Below the pieces are notes generated by a model. It was not told where the DNA came from. It was given only the letters and a program-made list of their open reading frames with translations, and searched no databases. A DNA stretch of 64,000 bases from Hydractinia symbiolongicarpus. Lineage: Eukaryota; Cnidaria; Hydrozoa; Anthoathecata; Hydractiniidae. This document shows positions 12,849 to 24,489 of this stretch, one piece after another. Each line of letters opens with the position of its first letter. Position 1 is the first letter of the stretch. The position numbers were made by a program, and so were the translations under genes. The DNA lies in the NCBI RefSeq assembly GCF_029227915.1, contig NC_079885.1:3224001-3288000 (forward strand), read 5' to 3'.

Positions 12849-14390
12849 CAATCCTTTCACTGTTAAAAGCGATGCAACCTAGTAATATCCGAATACTATT
12901 GCTAAATACATGTTGGTACGAATATGTGACGCAACTGTTGTAACTCAAACGGATTTATACCTCCAGAAGGTCAATGAAATGTAGTTTTTGAAACTGTTCC
13001 TATTTATTCAGCGCGTGCTAACGGCTAGGATTGGTCCCACAGTGAAAATGACTTATTTTATCTAAATTTTTAAGTGAAGCGCTACCATTATGCCGAGTGT
13101 AATCGCTGAATTCCAGCAATCATGTCAAATTAAGAAGAATGTTATTCCTTGGAGTCCAATTGGCTCATTTATCACATTTATAAGGTCGCAGTCTAGAATC
13201 ACTTCAATTAAGTCCCACAGTCAATCCTTTCACTGTTAAAAGCTATGCAACCTAGTAAAATCCAAAAAATATTGCTAAATGCATGTTGGTACAAATATGT
13301 GACGCAACCGTTGTAATTGAAATGGACTGATGCCGTTAGAAATTCAATGAAATGTAGTTTCTAAAACTGTCTCTCTTTCTTCAGCGCGCGCTAACGTCTA
13401 GGAGTGGTCTAACCGTAAAAAATGACTCATTTATATAAATTTTTAAATGAAGCGCTACCACAGCGCCCAGCGAAATCGGTAAATTTCAGCAATCATGTTA
13501 AATTAAGACGACTGTTATTTCTTGTCTCATTTATCACATTTTTGAGGTCAAAGTCCAAAATCAGTTCAATTAAGTCCCACAGTCAATCCTTTCACTGTTA
13601 AAAGCGATGCAACCTAGTAATATCCGAATACTATTGCTAAATACACGTTGGTACAAATATGTGACGCAGCCGTTGTAACTCAAACGGTTTTATACCGCCA
13701 GAAAGTCAATGAAATGTAGTCTTTGAAACTGTTCCTATTTATTCAGCACGTGCTCACGGCCAGGATTGGTTCCACAGTAAAAAATGACTTATTTTGTGCA
13801 AATTTTTAGGTGAAGCGCTACCATAGGGCCGAGTGTAATCGCTGAATTCCAGCAATCATGTCAAATTACAAAGAATGTTATTCCTTGGAGTCCAATTGGC
13901 TCATTTATCATATTTATAAGGTCACACTACAGAATCACTTCAATTAAGTCCCACAGTCAATCGTTTCACTGTCAAAAGAAATACAACATAGTAATATCGG
14001 AAAAGAATCACTAAATACATGTTGGTACGAATATGTGACACAACCGTTGTAAGTCAAGCGGATTGACACCGTTAGAATGTCAATGAAATGTAGTACTTGA
14101 AAATGTTTCTTTTTTTTCAACGCGCGCTAACGGCTAGGATTGGTCCCGCAGTACAAAGTGACTTATTTTGTGCAAATTTTTAGGTGAAGCGCTACCATAG
14201 GGCCGAGTGTAATCGCTGAATTCCAGCAATCATGTCAAATTACAAAGAATGTTAATCCTTGGGTCCAATTGTCTCATTTATCACATTTATTAGGTCAAAG
14301 TCCAAAATCAGTTCAATTAAGTCCCACAGTCAATCTTTTCACTGTTAAAAGCGATGCAACCTAGTAATATCCGAATACTATTGCTAAATA

Positions 14391-16500
14391 CATGTTGGTA
14401 CGAATATGTGACGCAACCGTTGTAACTCAAACGGATTTATACCGCCAGAAAGTCAATGAAATGTAGTCTTTGAAACTATTCCTATTTATTCAGCACATGC
14501 TAACGGCCAGGATTGGTCCCACAGTAAAAAATGACTTATTTTGTATAAATTTTTAAGTGAAGCGCTACCATAGGGCCGAGTGTAATCGCTGAATTCCAGC
14601 AATCATGTCAAATTACAAAGAATGTTATTCCTTGGAGTCCAATTGGCTCATTTATCATATTTATAAGGTCACACTACAGAATCACTTCAATTAAGTCCCA
14701 CAGTCAATCGTTTCACTGTCAAAAGAAATACAACATAGTAATATCGGAAAAGAATCACTAAATACATGTTGGTACGAATATGTGACACAACCGTTGTAAG
14801 TCAAGCGGATTGACACCGTTAGAATGTCAATGAAATGTAGTTTTTGAAAATGTTTCTATTTTTTCAACGCGCGCTAACGGCTAGGATTGGTCCCGCAATA
14901 CAAAATGACTTATATATCTAAACTTTTAAATAAAACGCTACCACAGCGCCCAGCGAAATCGGTAAATTCCAGCAATCATGTCAAATTACAAAGAATGTTA
15001 ATCCTTGGGTCCAATTGTCTCATTTATCACATTTATTAGGTCAAAGTCCAAAATCAGTTCAATTAAGTCCCACAGTCAATCCTTTTACTGTTAAAAGCGA
15101 TGCAACCTAGTAAAACCAGAAAAATATCGCTAAATGCATGTTCGTGCGAATATGTGACGCAACCGTTGTAATTGAAACGGACTGATGCCGTTAGAAATTC
15201 AATGAAATGTAGTTTCTAAAACTGTCTCTCTTTCTTCAGCGCGTGCTAACGTCTAGGAGTGGTCTAACCGTAAAAAATGACTCATTTATCTAAATTTTTA
15301 AATGAAGCGCTACCACAGCGCCCAGCGAAATCGGTAAATTTCACAAATCATGTCAAATTAAGACGACTGTTATTTCTTGTCTCATTTATCACATTTTTGA
15401 GGTCAAAAATATTGCTAAATGCATGTTGGTACAAATATGTGACTCAACCGTTGTTATTGAAATGGACTGATGCCGTTAGAAATTCAATTAAATGTAGTTT
15501 CTAAAACTGTCTCTTTTTTTTCAGCGCGCGCTAACGTCTAGGAGTGGTCTAACCGTAAAAAATGACTCATTTATATAAATTTTTAAATGAAGCGCTACCA
15601 CAGCGCCCAGCGAAATCGGTAAATTTCAGCAATCATGTTAAATTAAGACGACTGTTATTTCTTGTCTCATTTATCACATTTTTGAGGTCAAAGTCCAAAA
15701 TCAGTTCAATTAAGTCCCACAGTCAATCTTTTCACTGTTAAAATCGATGCAACCTAGTAATATCCGAATACTATTGCTAAATACATGTTGGTACGAATAT
15801 GTGACGCAACCGTTGTAACTCAAACGGATTTATACCGCCAGAAAGTCAATGAAATGTAGTCTTTGAAACTATTCCTATTTATTCAGCACGTGCTAACGGC
15901 CAGGATTGGTCCCACAGTAAAAAATGACTTATTTTGTATAAATTTTTAAGTGAAGCGCTACCATAGGGCCGAGTGTAATCGCTGAATTCCAGCAATCATG
16001 TCAAATTACAAAGAATGTTATTCCTTGGAGTCCAATTGGCTCATTTATCATATTTATAAGGTCACATTACAGAATCACTTCAATTAAGTCCCACAGTCAA
16101 TCGTTTCACTGTCAAAAGAAATACAACATAGTAATATCGGAAAAGAATCACTAAATACATGTTGGTACGAATATGTGACACAACCGTTGTAAGTCAAGCG
16201 GATTGACACCGTTAGAATGTCAATGAAATGTAGTTTTTGAAAATGTTTCTATTTTTTCAACGCGCGCTAACGGCTAGGATTGGTCCCGCAATACAAAATG
16301 ACTTATATATCTAAACTTTTAAATAAAACGCTACCACAGCGCCCAGCGAAATCGGTAAATTCCAGCAATCATGTCAAATTACAAAGAATGTTAATCCTTG
16401 GGTCCAATTGTCTCATTTATCACATTTATTAGGTCAAAGTCCAAAATCAGTTCAATTAAGTCCCACAGTCAATCTTTTCACTGTTAAAAGCGATGCAACC
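14391..16500 (+). repeat. HOR domain 3: 1393-bp 4-mer, about 1.5 copies
   Basis: Bases 14391-15783 match 15784 to about 16500 at an offset of 1393 bp. Marks are 14391, 14765, 15137, 15422, 15784, 16158 and 16530. Both copies share a GAAACTATTCC variant just after the mark and TCCCGCAATA at 14891 and 16284. The first copy contains the 285-bp deleted monomer. Most individual monomers here are close to those of the preceding 7-mer domain, so this looks like a later local rearrangement of its right edge. Confidence 0.75.
15395..15425 (+). repeat. 77-bp deletion join in a 285-bp monomer
   Basis: The interval between marks 15137 and 15422 is 285 bp instead of 362. The sequence passes directly from GAGGTCAAA to AATATTGCTAAAT at about 15400-15410. 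It skips the part that normally holds GTCCCACAGT and the segment before the mark. The missing length is 77 bp. I see only one such monomer in the window. Confidence 0.8.
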
Positions 16501-18682
16501 TAGTAATATCCGAATACTATTGCTAAATACATGTTGGTACCAATATGTGACGCAACCGTTGTAATTGAAACGGACTGATGCCGTTAGAAATTCAATGAAA
16601 TGTAGTTTCTAAAACTGTCTCTCTTTCTTCAGCGCGCGCTAACGCCTAGGAGTGGTCTAACCGTAAAAAATGACTCATTTATCTAAATTTTTAAATGAAG
16701 CGCTACCACAGCGCGCAGCGAAATCGGTAAATTTCAGCAATCATGTCAAATTAAGACGACTGTTATTTCTTGTCTCATTTATCACATTTTTGAGGTCAAA
16801 GTCCAAAATAAGTTCAATTAAGTCCCACAGTCAATCTTTTCACTGTTAAAAGCGATGCAACCTAGTAATATCCGAATACTATTGCTAAATACATGTTGGT
16901 ACGAATATGTGACGCAACCGTTGTAATTGAAACGGACTGATGCCGTTAGAAATTCAATGAAATGTAGTTTCTAAAACTGTCTCTCTTTCTTCAGCGCGCG
17001 CTAACGTCTAGGAGTGGTCTAACCGTAAAAAATGACTCATTTATCTAAATTTTTAAATGAAGCGCTACCACAGCGCCCAGCGAAATCGGTAAATTTCAGC
17101 AATCATGTCAAATTAAGACGACTGTTATTTCTTGTCTCATTTATCACATTTTTGAGGTCAAAGTCCAAAATCAGTTCAATTAAGTCCCACAGTCAATCCT
17201 TTCACTGTTAAAAGCGATGCAACCTAGTAAAATCAGAAATATATCGCTAAATACATGTTGGTACGAATATGTGACGCAAACGTTGTAATTGAAACGGACT
17301 GATACCGTTAGAGGGTCAATAAAATGTATTTTTTAAAACTGTTTCACTTTCTTCAGCGCGGGCTAACGGCTAGGATTGGTCCCATCGTAAAAAATGACTT
17401 ATTTATCTAAATTTTTCAGTGAATCCCTACCACAGCGCCCAGTGAAATCAGTACATTCCAGCAATCATGTCAAATTAAGAAGAATGATATTTCTTGGTTC
17501 CAATTGTCTCACTTATCCCATTTATAAGGTCACAGTCCAAAGTTACTTCAATTAAGTCCCAGAGTCAATCGTTTCACTGTTAAAAGCGATATAACTCAAT
17601 AATATCGGAAAAATATCACTAAATACATGTTGGTACGAATATGTGACGCAACCGTTGTAATTGAAACGGACTGATACCGTTACAGAGTCAATGAGATGTA
17701 GTTTTTAAAACTGTCTCTCTTTCTTCAGCGCGTGCTAACGGCTAGGATTCGTCCCACAGAAAAAAATGACTTATTTATATAAATTTTTAAATGAAGCGCT
17801 CCAAACAGCGCCCAGTGAAATCAGTAAATTCCAGCAATCATGTCAAATTAAGAAGAATGATATTTCTTGGTTCCAATTGTCTCACTTATCACATTTATAA
17901 GGTCACAGTCCAAAGTTACTTCAATTAAGTCCCAGAGGTAATCGTTTCACTGTTAAAAGCGATATAACTCAATAATATCGGAAAAATATCACTAAATACA
18001 TGTTGGTACAAATATGTGACTCAACCGATGTAACTCAAACGGACTCATACCATTAGAAATTCATTGAAACGTACCTTCTAAAACTGTCTCTATCTCTTCA
18101 GCACGCAATAACGGCTAGGATTTGTCCCACAGTAAAAATGACTTATTCTATCTAAATTTTTAAGTGAAGCGCTACCATTGGGCCGAGTGTAATCGCTGAA
18201 TTGCAGCAACCATGTCAAATTAAGAAGAATTTTATTCCTTGGGGTCCAGTTGGCTCACTTATCACATTTATAAGGTCACAGTCCAGACTCAGTTCAATTA
18301 AGTCCCACAGTCAATCCTTTCACTGTTAAAAGCGATACAACTTAGTAATATCGGAAAAAAATCACTAAATACATGTTGGTACGAATATGTGACTCAACCG
18401 TTGTAACTCAAATGGACTCATACCGTTAGAAATTCATTGAAATGTACCTTCTAAAACAGTCTCTATTTCTTCAGCGCACGATAACGGCTAGGATTCGTAC
18501 CACAGTAAAAAATGACTTATTTATCTAAATTTTTTAATAAAGCGCTCCAAACAGCGACCAGTGTAATCGCTGAGTTGCGGCAATCATGTCAAATTAAGAA
18601 GAATGCCATTTCTTGGGGTCCGGTTGGCTCATTTATCACATTTATAAGGTCACAGTCCAGAATCAGTTCAATTAAGTCCCAC
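16500..18682 (+). repeat. Irregular monomers between HOR domains 3 and 4
   Basis: Marks are 16530, 16892, 17254, 17626, 17999, 18372 and 18746. Two similar monomers follow one another near 17420 and 17790 (spacing about 373). The second is a hybrid in which the CTCCAAACAGCG type of one family joins the CAGTGAAATCAG type of another. The stretch at about 17250-17630 resembles 2699-3071 of HOR domain 1. An open frame of 63 codons at 18512-18703 belongs to the recurrent, non-genic class. No clear HOR period is visible here. Confidence 0.65.
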
Positions 18683-18859
18683 AGTCAATCCTTTCACTGT
18701 TAAAAGCTATGCAACCTAGTAAAATCAGGAAAATATCGCTAAATGCATGTTGGTACAAATATGTGACGCAACCGTTGTAATTGAAACGGACTGATGCCGT
18801 TAGAAATTCAATGAAATGTAGTTTCTAAAACTGTCTCTCTTTCTTCAGCGCGCGCTAAC

Positions 18860-18900
18860 GTCTAGGAGTGGTCTAAATTTTTAAATGTAGCGCTACCACA
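18860..18900 (+). repeat. 26-bp deletion join in a 336-bp monomer (copy 1)
   Basis: Between marks 18746 and 19082 the interval is 336 bp. At about 18872 TCTAA runs directly into ATTTTT. In related monomers TCTAA occurs twice, 26 bp apart, flanking the A-run and the ATG. The deletion removes exactly one TCTAA plus the sequence between, as expected from slippage or repair at a 5-bp direct repeat. Confidence 0.85.
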
Positions 18901-21397
18901 GCGCCCAGCAAAATCAGTAAATTTCAGCAACCATGTTAAATTAAGACGACTGTTATTTCTTGTCTCATTTATCACATTTTTGAGGTCAAAGTCCAAAATC
19001 AGTTCAATTAAGTCCCACAGTCAATCCTTTCACTCTTAAAAGCTATGCAACCTAGTAAAATCAGGAAAATATCGCTAAATGCATGTTGGTACAAATATGT
19101 GACGCAACCGTTGTAATTGAAACGGACTGATGTCGTTAGAAATTCAATGAAATGTAGTTTCTAAAACTGTCTCTCTTTCTTCAGCGCGCGCTAATGTCTA
19201 GGAGTGGTCTAACCGTAAAAATGACTCATTTATATAAATTTTTAAATGAAGCGCTACCACAGCGCCCAGCAAAATCAGTAAATTTCAGCAATCATGTTAA
19301 ATTAAGACGACTGTTATTTCTTGTCTCATTTATCACATTTTTGAGGTCAGTCCAAAATCAGTTAAATTAAGTCCCACAGTCAATCCTTTCACTGTTAAAA
19401 GCGATGCAACCTAGTAATATCCGAATACTATTGCTAAATACACGTTGGTACGAATATGTGACGCAACCGTTGTAACTCAAACGGATTTATACTGCCAGAA
19501 AGTCAATGAAATGTAGTCTTTGAAACTGTTCCTATTTATTCAGCACGTGCTAACGGCCAGCATTGGTTCCACAGTAAAAAATGACTTATTTTGTGCAAAT
19601 TTTTAGGTGAAGCGCTACCATAGGGCCGAGTGTAATCGCTGAATTCCAGCAATCATGTCAAATTACAAAGAATGTTATTCCTTGGAGTCTAATTGGCTCA
19701 TTTATCATATTTATAAGGTCACACTACAGAATCACTTCAATTAAGTCCCACAGTCAATCGTTTCACTGTCAAAAGAAATACAACATAGTAATATCGGAAA
19801 AGAATCACTAAATACATGTTGGTACGAATATGTGACACAACTGTTGTAAGTCAAGCGGATTGACACCGTTAGAATGTCAATGAAATGTAGTTTTTAAAAA
19901 TGTTTCTATTTTTTCAACGCGCCCTAACGGCTAGGATTGGTCCCGCAGTACAAAATGACTTATATATTTAAACTTTTAAATAAAACGCTACCACAGCGCC
20001 CAGCAAAATCGGTAAATTCCAGCAATCATGTCAAATTACAAGGAATGTTATTTCTTGCGTCCAATTGTCTCATTTATCACATTTATGAGGTCCAAGTCCA
20101 AAATCAGTTCAATTAAGTCCCACAGTCAATCCTTTCACTGTTAAAAGCGATGCAACCTAGTAAAACCAGAAAAATATCGCTAAATGCATGTTGGTACGAA
20201 GATGTGACGCAACCGTTGTAATTGAAACGGACTGATGCCGTTAGAAATTCAAAGAAATGTAGTTTCTAAAACTGTCTCTCTTTCTTCAGCGCGTGCTAAC
20301 GCCTAGGAGTGGTCTAACCGTAAAAAATGACTCATTTATCTAAATTTTTAAATGAAGCGCTACCACAGCGCCCAGCGAGATCGGTAAATTTCAGCAATCA
20401 TGTCAAATTAAGACGACTGTTATTTCTTTTCTCATTTATCACATTTTTGATATCAAAGTCCAAAATCAGTTCAATTAAGTCCCACAGTCAATCCTTTCAC
20501 TGTTAAAAGCGATGCAACCTAGTAAAATCAAAAAATATCGCTAAATGCCTGTTGGTACGAATATGTGACGCAACTGTTGTAATTGAAACGGACTGATGCC
20601 GTTAGAAATTCAATGAAAGGTAGTTTCTAAAACTGTCTCTCTTTCTTCAGCGCGCGCTAACTTCTAGGAGTGGTCTAACCGTAAAAAATGACTCATTTAT
20701 CTAAATTTTTAAATGAAGCGCTACCACAGCGCCCAGCGAAATCGTTAAATTTCAGCAATCATGTCAAATTAAGACGACTGTTATTTCTAGTCTCATTTAT
20801 CACATTTTTGAGGTCAAAGTCCAAAATCAGTTCAATTAAGTCCCACAGTCAATCCTTTCACTGTTAAAAGCGATGCAACCTAGTAAAATCAGAAAAATAT
20901 CGCTAAATGCATGTTGGTACGAATATGTGACGCGACCGTTGTAATTGAAACGGACTGATGCCGTTAGAAATTCAATGAAATGTAGTCTTTGAAACTGTTC
21001 CTATTTATTCAGCACGTGCTAACGGCCAGGATTGGTCCCACAGTAAAAAATGACTTATTTTGTGTAAATTTTTAAGTGAAGCGCTACCATAGGGCCGAGT
21101 GTAATCGCTGAATTCCAGCAATCATGTCAAATTAAGAAGAATGTTATTCCTTCGAGTCCAATTGGCTAATTTATCACATTTATAAGGTCACAGAACAGAA
21201 TCACTTCAATTAAGTCCCACAGTCAATCCTTTCACTGTTAAAAGCTATGCAACCTAGTAAAATCAGGAAAATATCGCTAAATGCATGTTGGTACAAATAT
21301 GTGACGCAACCGTTGTAATTGAAACGGACTGATGCCGTTAGAAATTCAATGAAATGTAGTTTCTAAAACTGTCTCTCTTTCTTCAGCGCGCGCTAAC

Positions 21398-21438
21398 GTC
21401 TAGGAGTGGTCTAAATTTTTAAATGTAGCGCTACCACA
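21398..21438 (+). repeat. 26-bp deletion join in a 336-bp monomer (copy 2)
   Basis: The same TCTAA-mediated deletion recurs at about 21410, 2538 bp after the first, between marks 21284 and 21620. The deletion therefore happened once and was copied when the 2538-bp unit duplicated. Confidence 0.85.
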
Positions 21439-24400
21439 GCGCCCAGCAAAATCAGTAAATTTCAGCAATCATGTTAAATTAAGACGACTGTTATTTCTTG
21501 TCTCATTTATCACATTTTTGAGGTCAAAGTCCAAAATCAGTTCAATTAAGTCCCACAGTCAATCCTTTCACTGTTAAAAGCTATGCAACCTAGTAAAATC
21601 AGGAAAATATCGCTAAATGCATGTTGGTACAAATATGTGACGCAACCGTTGTAATTGAAACGGACTGATGTCGTTAGAAATTCAATGAAATGTAGTTTCT
21701 AAAACTGTCTCTCTTTCTTCAGCGCGCGCTAACGTCTAGGAGTGGTCTAACCGTAAAAATGACTCATTTATATAAATTTTTAAATGAAGCGCTACCACAG
21801 CGCCCAGCAAAATCAGTAAATTTCAGCAATCATGTTAAATTAAGACGACTGTTATTTCTTGTCTCATTTATCACATTTTTGAGGTCAGTCCAAAATCAGT
21901 TAAATTAAGTCCCACAGTCAATCCTTTCACTGTTAAAAGCGATGCAACCTAGTAATATCCGAATACTATTGCTAAATACACGTTGGTACGAATATGTGAC
22001 GCAACCGTTGTAACTCAAACGGATTTATACTGCCAGAAAGTCAATGAAATGTAGTCTTTGAAACTGTTCCTATTTATTCAGCACGTGCTAACGGCCAGCA
22101 TTGGTTCCACAGTAAAAAATGACTTATTTTGTGCAAATTTTTAGGTGAAGCGCTACCATAGGGCCGAGTGTAATCGCTGAATTCCAGCAATCATGTCAAA
22201 TTACAAAGAATGTTATTCCTTGGAGTCTAATTGGCTCATTTATCATATTTATAAGGTCACACTACAGAATCACTTCAATTAAGTCCCACAGTCAATCGTT
22301 TCACTGTCAAAAGAAATACAACATAGTAATATCGGAAAAGAATCACTAAATACATGTTGGTACGAATATGTGACACAACTGTTGTAAGTCAAGCGGATTG
22401 ACACCGTTAGAATGTCAATGAAATGTAGTTTTTAAAAATGTTTCTATTTTTTCAACGCGCCCTAACGGCTAGGATTGGTCCCGCAGTACAAAATGACTTA
22501 TATATTTAAACTTTTAAATAAAACGCTACCACAGCGCCCAGCGAAATCGGTAAATTCCAGCAATCATGTCAAATTACAAGGAATGTTATTTCTTGCGTCC
22601 AATTGTCTCATTTATCACATTTATGAGGTCCAAGTCCAAAATCAGTTCAATTAAGTCCCACAGTCAATCCTTTCACTGTTAAAAGCGATGCAACCTAGTA
22701 AAACCAGAAAAATATCGCTAAATGCATGTTGGTACGAAGATGTGACGCAACCGTTGTAATTGAAACGGACTGATGCCGTTAGAAATTCAAAGAAATGTAG
22801 TTTCTAAAACTGTCTCTCTTTCTTCAGCGCGTGCTAACGCCTAGGAGTGGTCTAACCGTAAAAAATGACTCATTTATCTAAATTTTTAAATGAAGCGCTA
22901 CCACAGCGCCCAGCGAAATCGGTAAATTTCAGCAATCATGTCAAATTAAGACGACTGTTATTTCTTTTCTCATTTATCACATTTTTGATATCAAAGTCCA
23001 AAATCAGTTCAATTAAGTCCCACAGTCAATCCTTTCACTGTTAAAAGCGATGCAACCTAGTAAAATCAAAAAATATCGCTAAATGACTGTTGGTACGAAT
23101 ATGTGACGCAACTGTTGTAATTGAAACGGACTGATGCCGTTAGAAATTCAATGAAAGGTAGTTTCTAAAACTGTCTCTCTTTCTTCAGCGCGCGCTAACT
23201 TCTAGGAGTGGTCTAACCGTAAAAAATGACTCATTTATCTAAATTTTTAAATGAAGCGCTACCACAGCGCCCAGCGAAATCGGTAAATTTCAGCAATCAT
23301 ATCAAATTAAGACGACTGTTATTTCTTGTCTCATTTATCACATTTTTGAGGCCAAAGTCCAAAATAAGTTCAATTAAGTCCCACAGCCAATCTTTTCACT
23401 GTTAAAAGCGATGCAACCTAGTAATATTCGAATACTATTGCTAAATACATGTTGGTACGAATATGTGACGCAACCATTGAAATTAAAACGGACTGTAGCC
23501 GTTAGAAATTCAATGAAATGTAGTTTTTAAAACTGTCTCTCTTTCTTCAGCGCGCGCTAACGTCTAGGAGTGGTCCAACCGTGAAAAATGACTTATTTAT
23601 CTAATCTTTTAAATGAAGCGCTACCACAGCGCCCAGTGAAATCGATAAATTCCAGCAATCATGTAAAGGTAAGAAGAATGTTATTTCTTGGGTCCAATAG
23701 TCTCACTTATCACATTTATAAGATCACAGTCCAAAATAAGTTCAATTAAGTCCCACAGTCAATCCTTTCACTGTTAAAAGCGATGCAACCTAGTAATATC
23801 CGAATACTATTGCTAAATACATGTTGGTACGAATATGTGACGCAACCGTTGTAACTCAAACGGATTTATACCGCCAGAAAGTCGATGAAATGTAGTTTCT
23901 AAAACTGTCTCTCTTTCTTCAGCGCACGCTAACGTGTAGGAGTGGTCCAACCGTAAAAAATGACTCATTTATCTAAATTTTTAAATGAAGCGCTACCACA
24001 GCGCCCAGCGAAATCGTTAAATTTCAGCAATCATGTCAAATTAAGACGACTGTTATTTCTAGTCTCATTTATCACATTTTTGAGGTCAAAGTCCAAAATC
24101 AGTTCAATTAAGTCCCACAGTCAATCCTTTCACTGTTAAAAGCGATGCAACCTAGTAAAATCAGAAAAATATCGCTAAATGCATGTTGGTACGAATATGT
24201 GACGCGACCGTTGTAATTGAAACGGACTGATGCCGTTAGAAATTCAATGAAATGTAGTCTTTGAAACTGTTCCTATTTATTCAGCACGTGCTAACGGCCA
24301 GGATTGGTCCCACAGTAAAAAATGACTTATTTTGTGTAAATTTTTAAGTGAAGCGCTACCATAGGGCCGAGTGTAATCGCTGAATTCCAGCAATCATGTC

Positions 24401-24489
24401 AAATTAAGAAGAATGTTATTCCTTCGAGTCCAATTGGCTAATTTATCACATTTATAAGGTCACAGAACAGAATCACTTCAATTAAGTCC

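Larger units (their letters stand above)
7345..14420 (+). repeat. HOR domain 2: 7-mer of 2659 bp, about 2.7 copies
   Basis: Three copies are offset by exactly 2659 bp at every landmark I checked: about 7345-10003, 10004-12662 and a partial 12663-14420. Marks in copy 1 are 7591, 7964, 8326, 8700, 9073, 9435 and 9809; in copy 2, 10250, 10623, 10985, 11359, 11732, 12094 and 12468; in copy 3, 12909, 13282, 13644, 14018 and 14391. Intervals run 373, 362, 374, 373, 362, 374, 441, so the unit is nearly two trimers plus one enlarged monomer. Copies 1 and 2 are almost identical over long stretches. Copy 3 is more diverged from about 13490 and loses the match near 14420, where it skips to the next monomer type. 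Copy 1 starts inside a monomer at about 7345. Confidence 0.9.
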
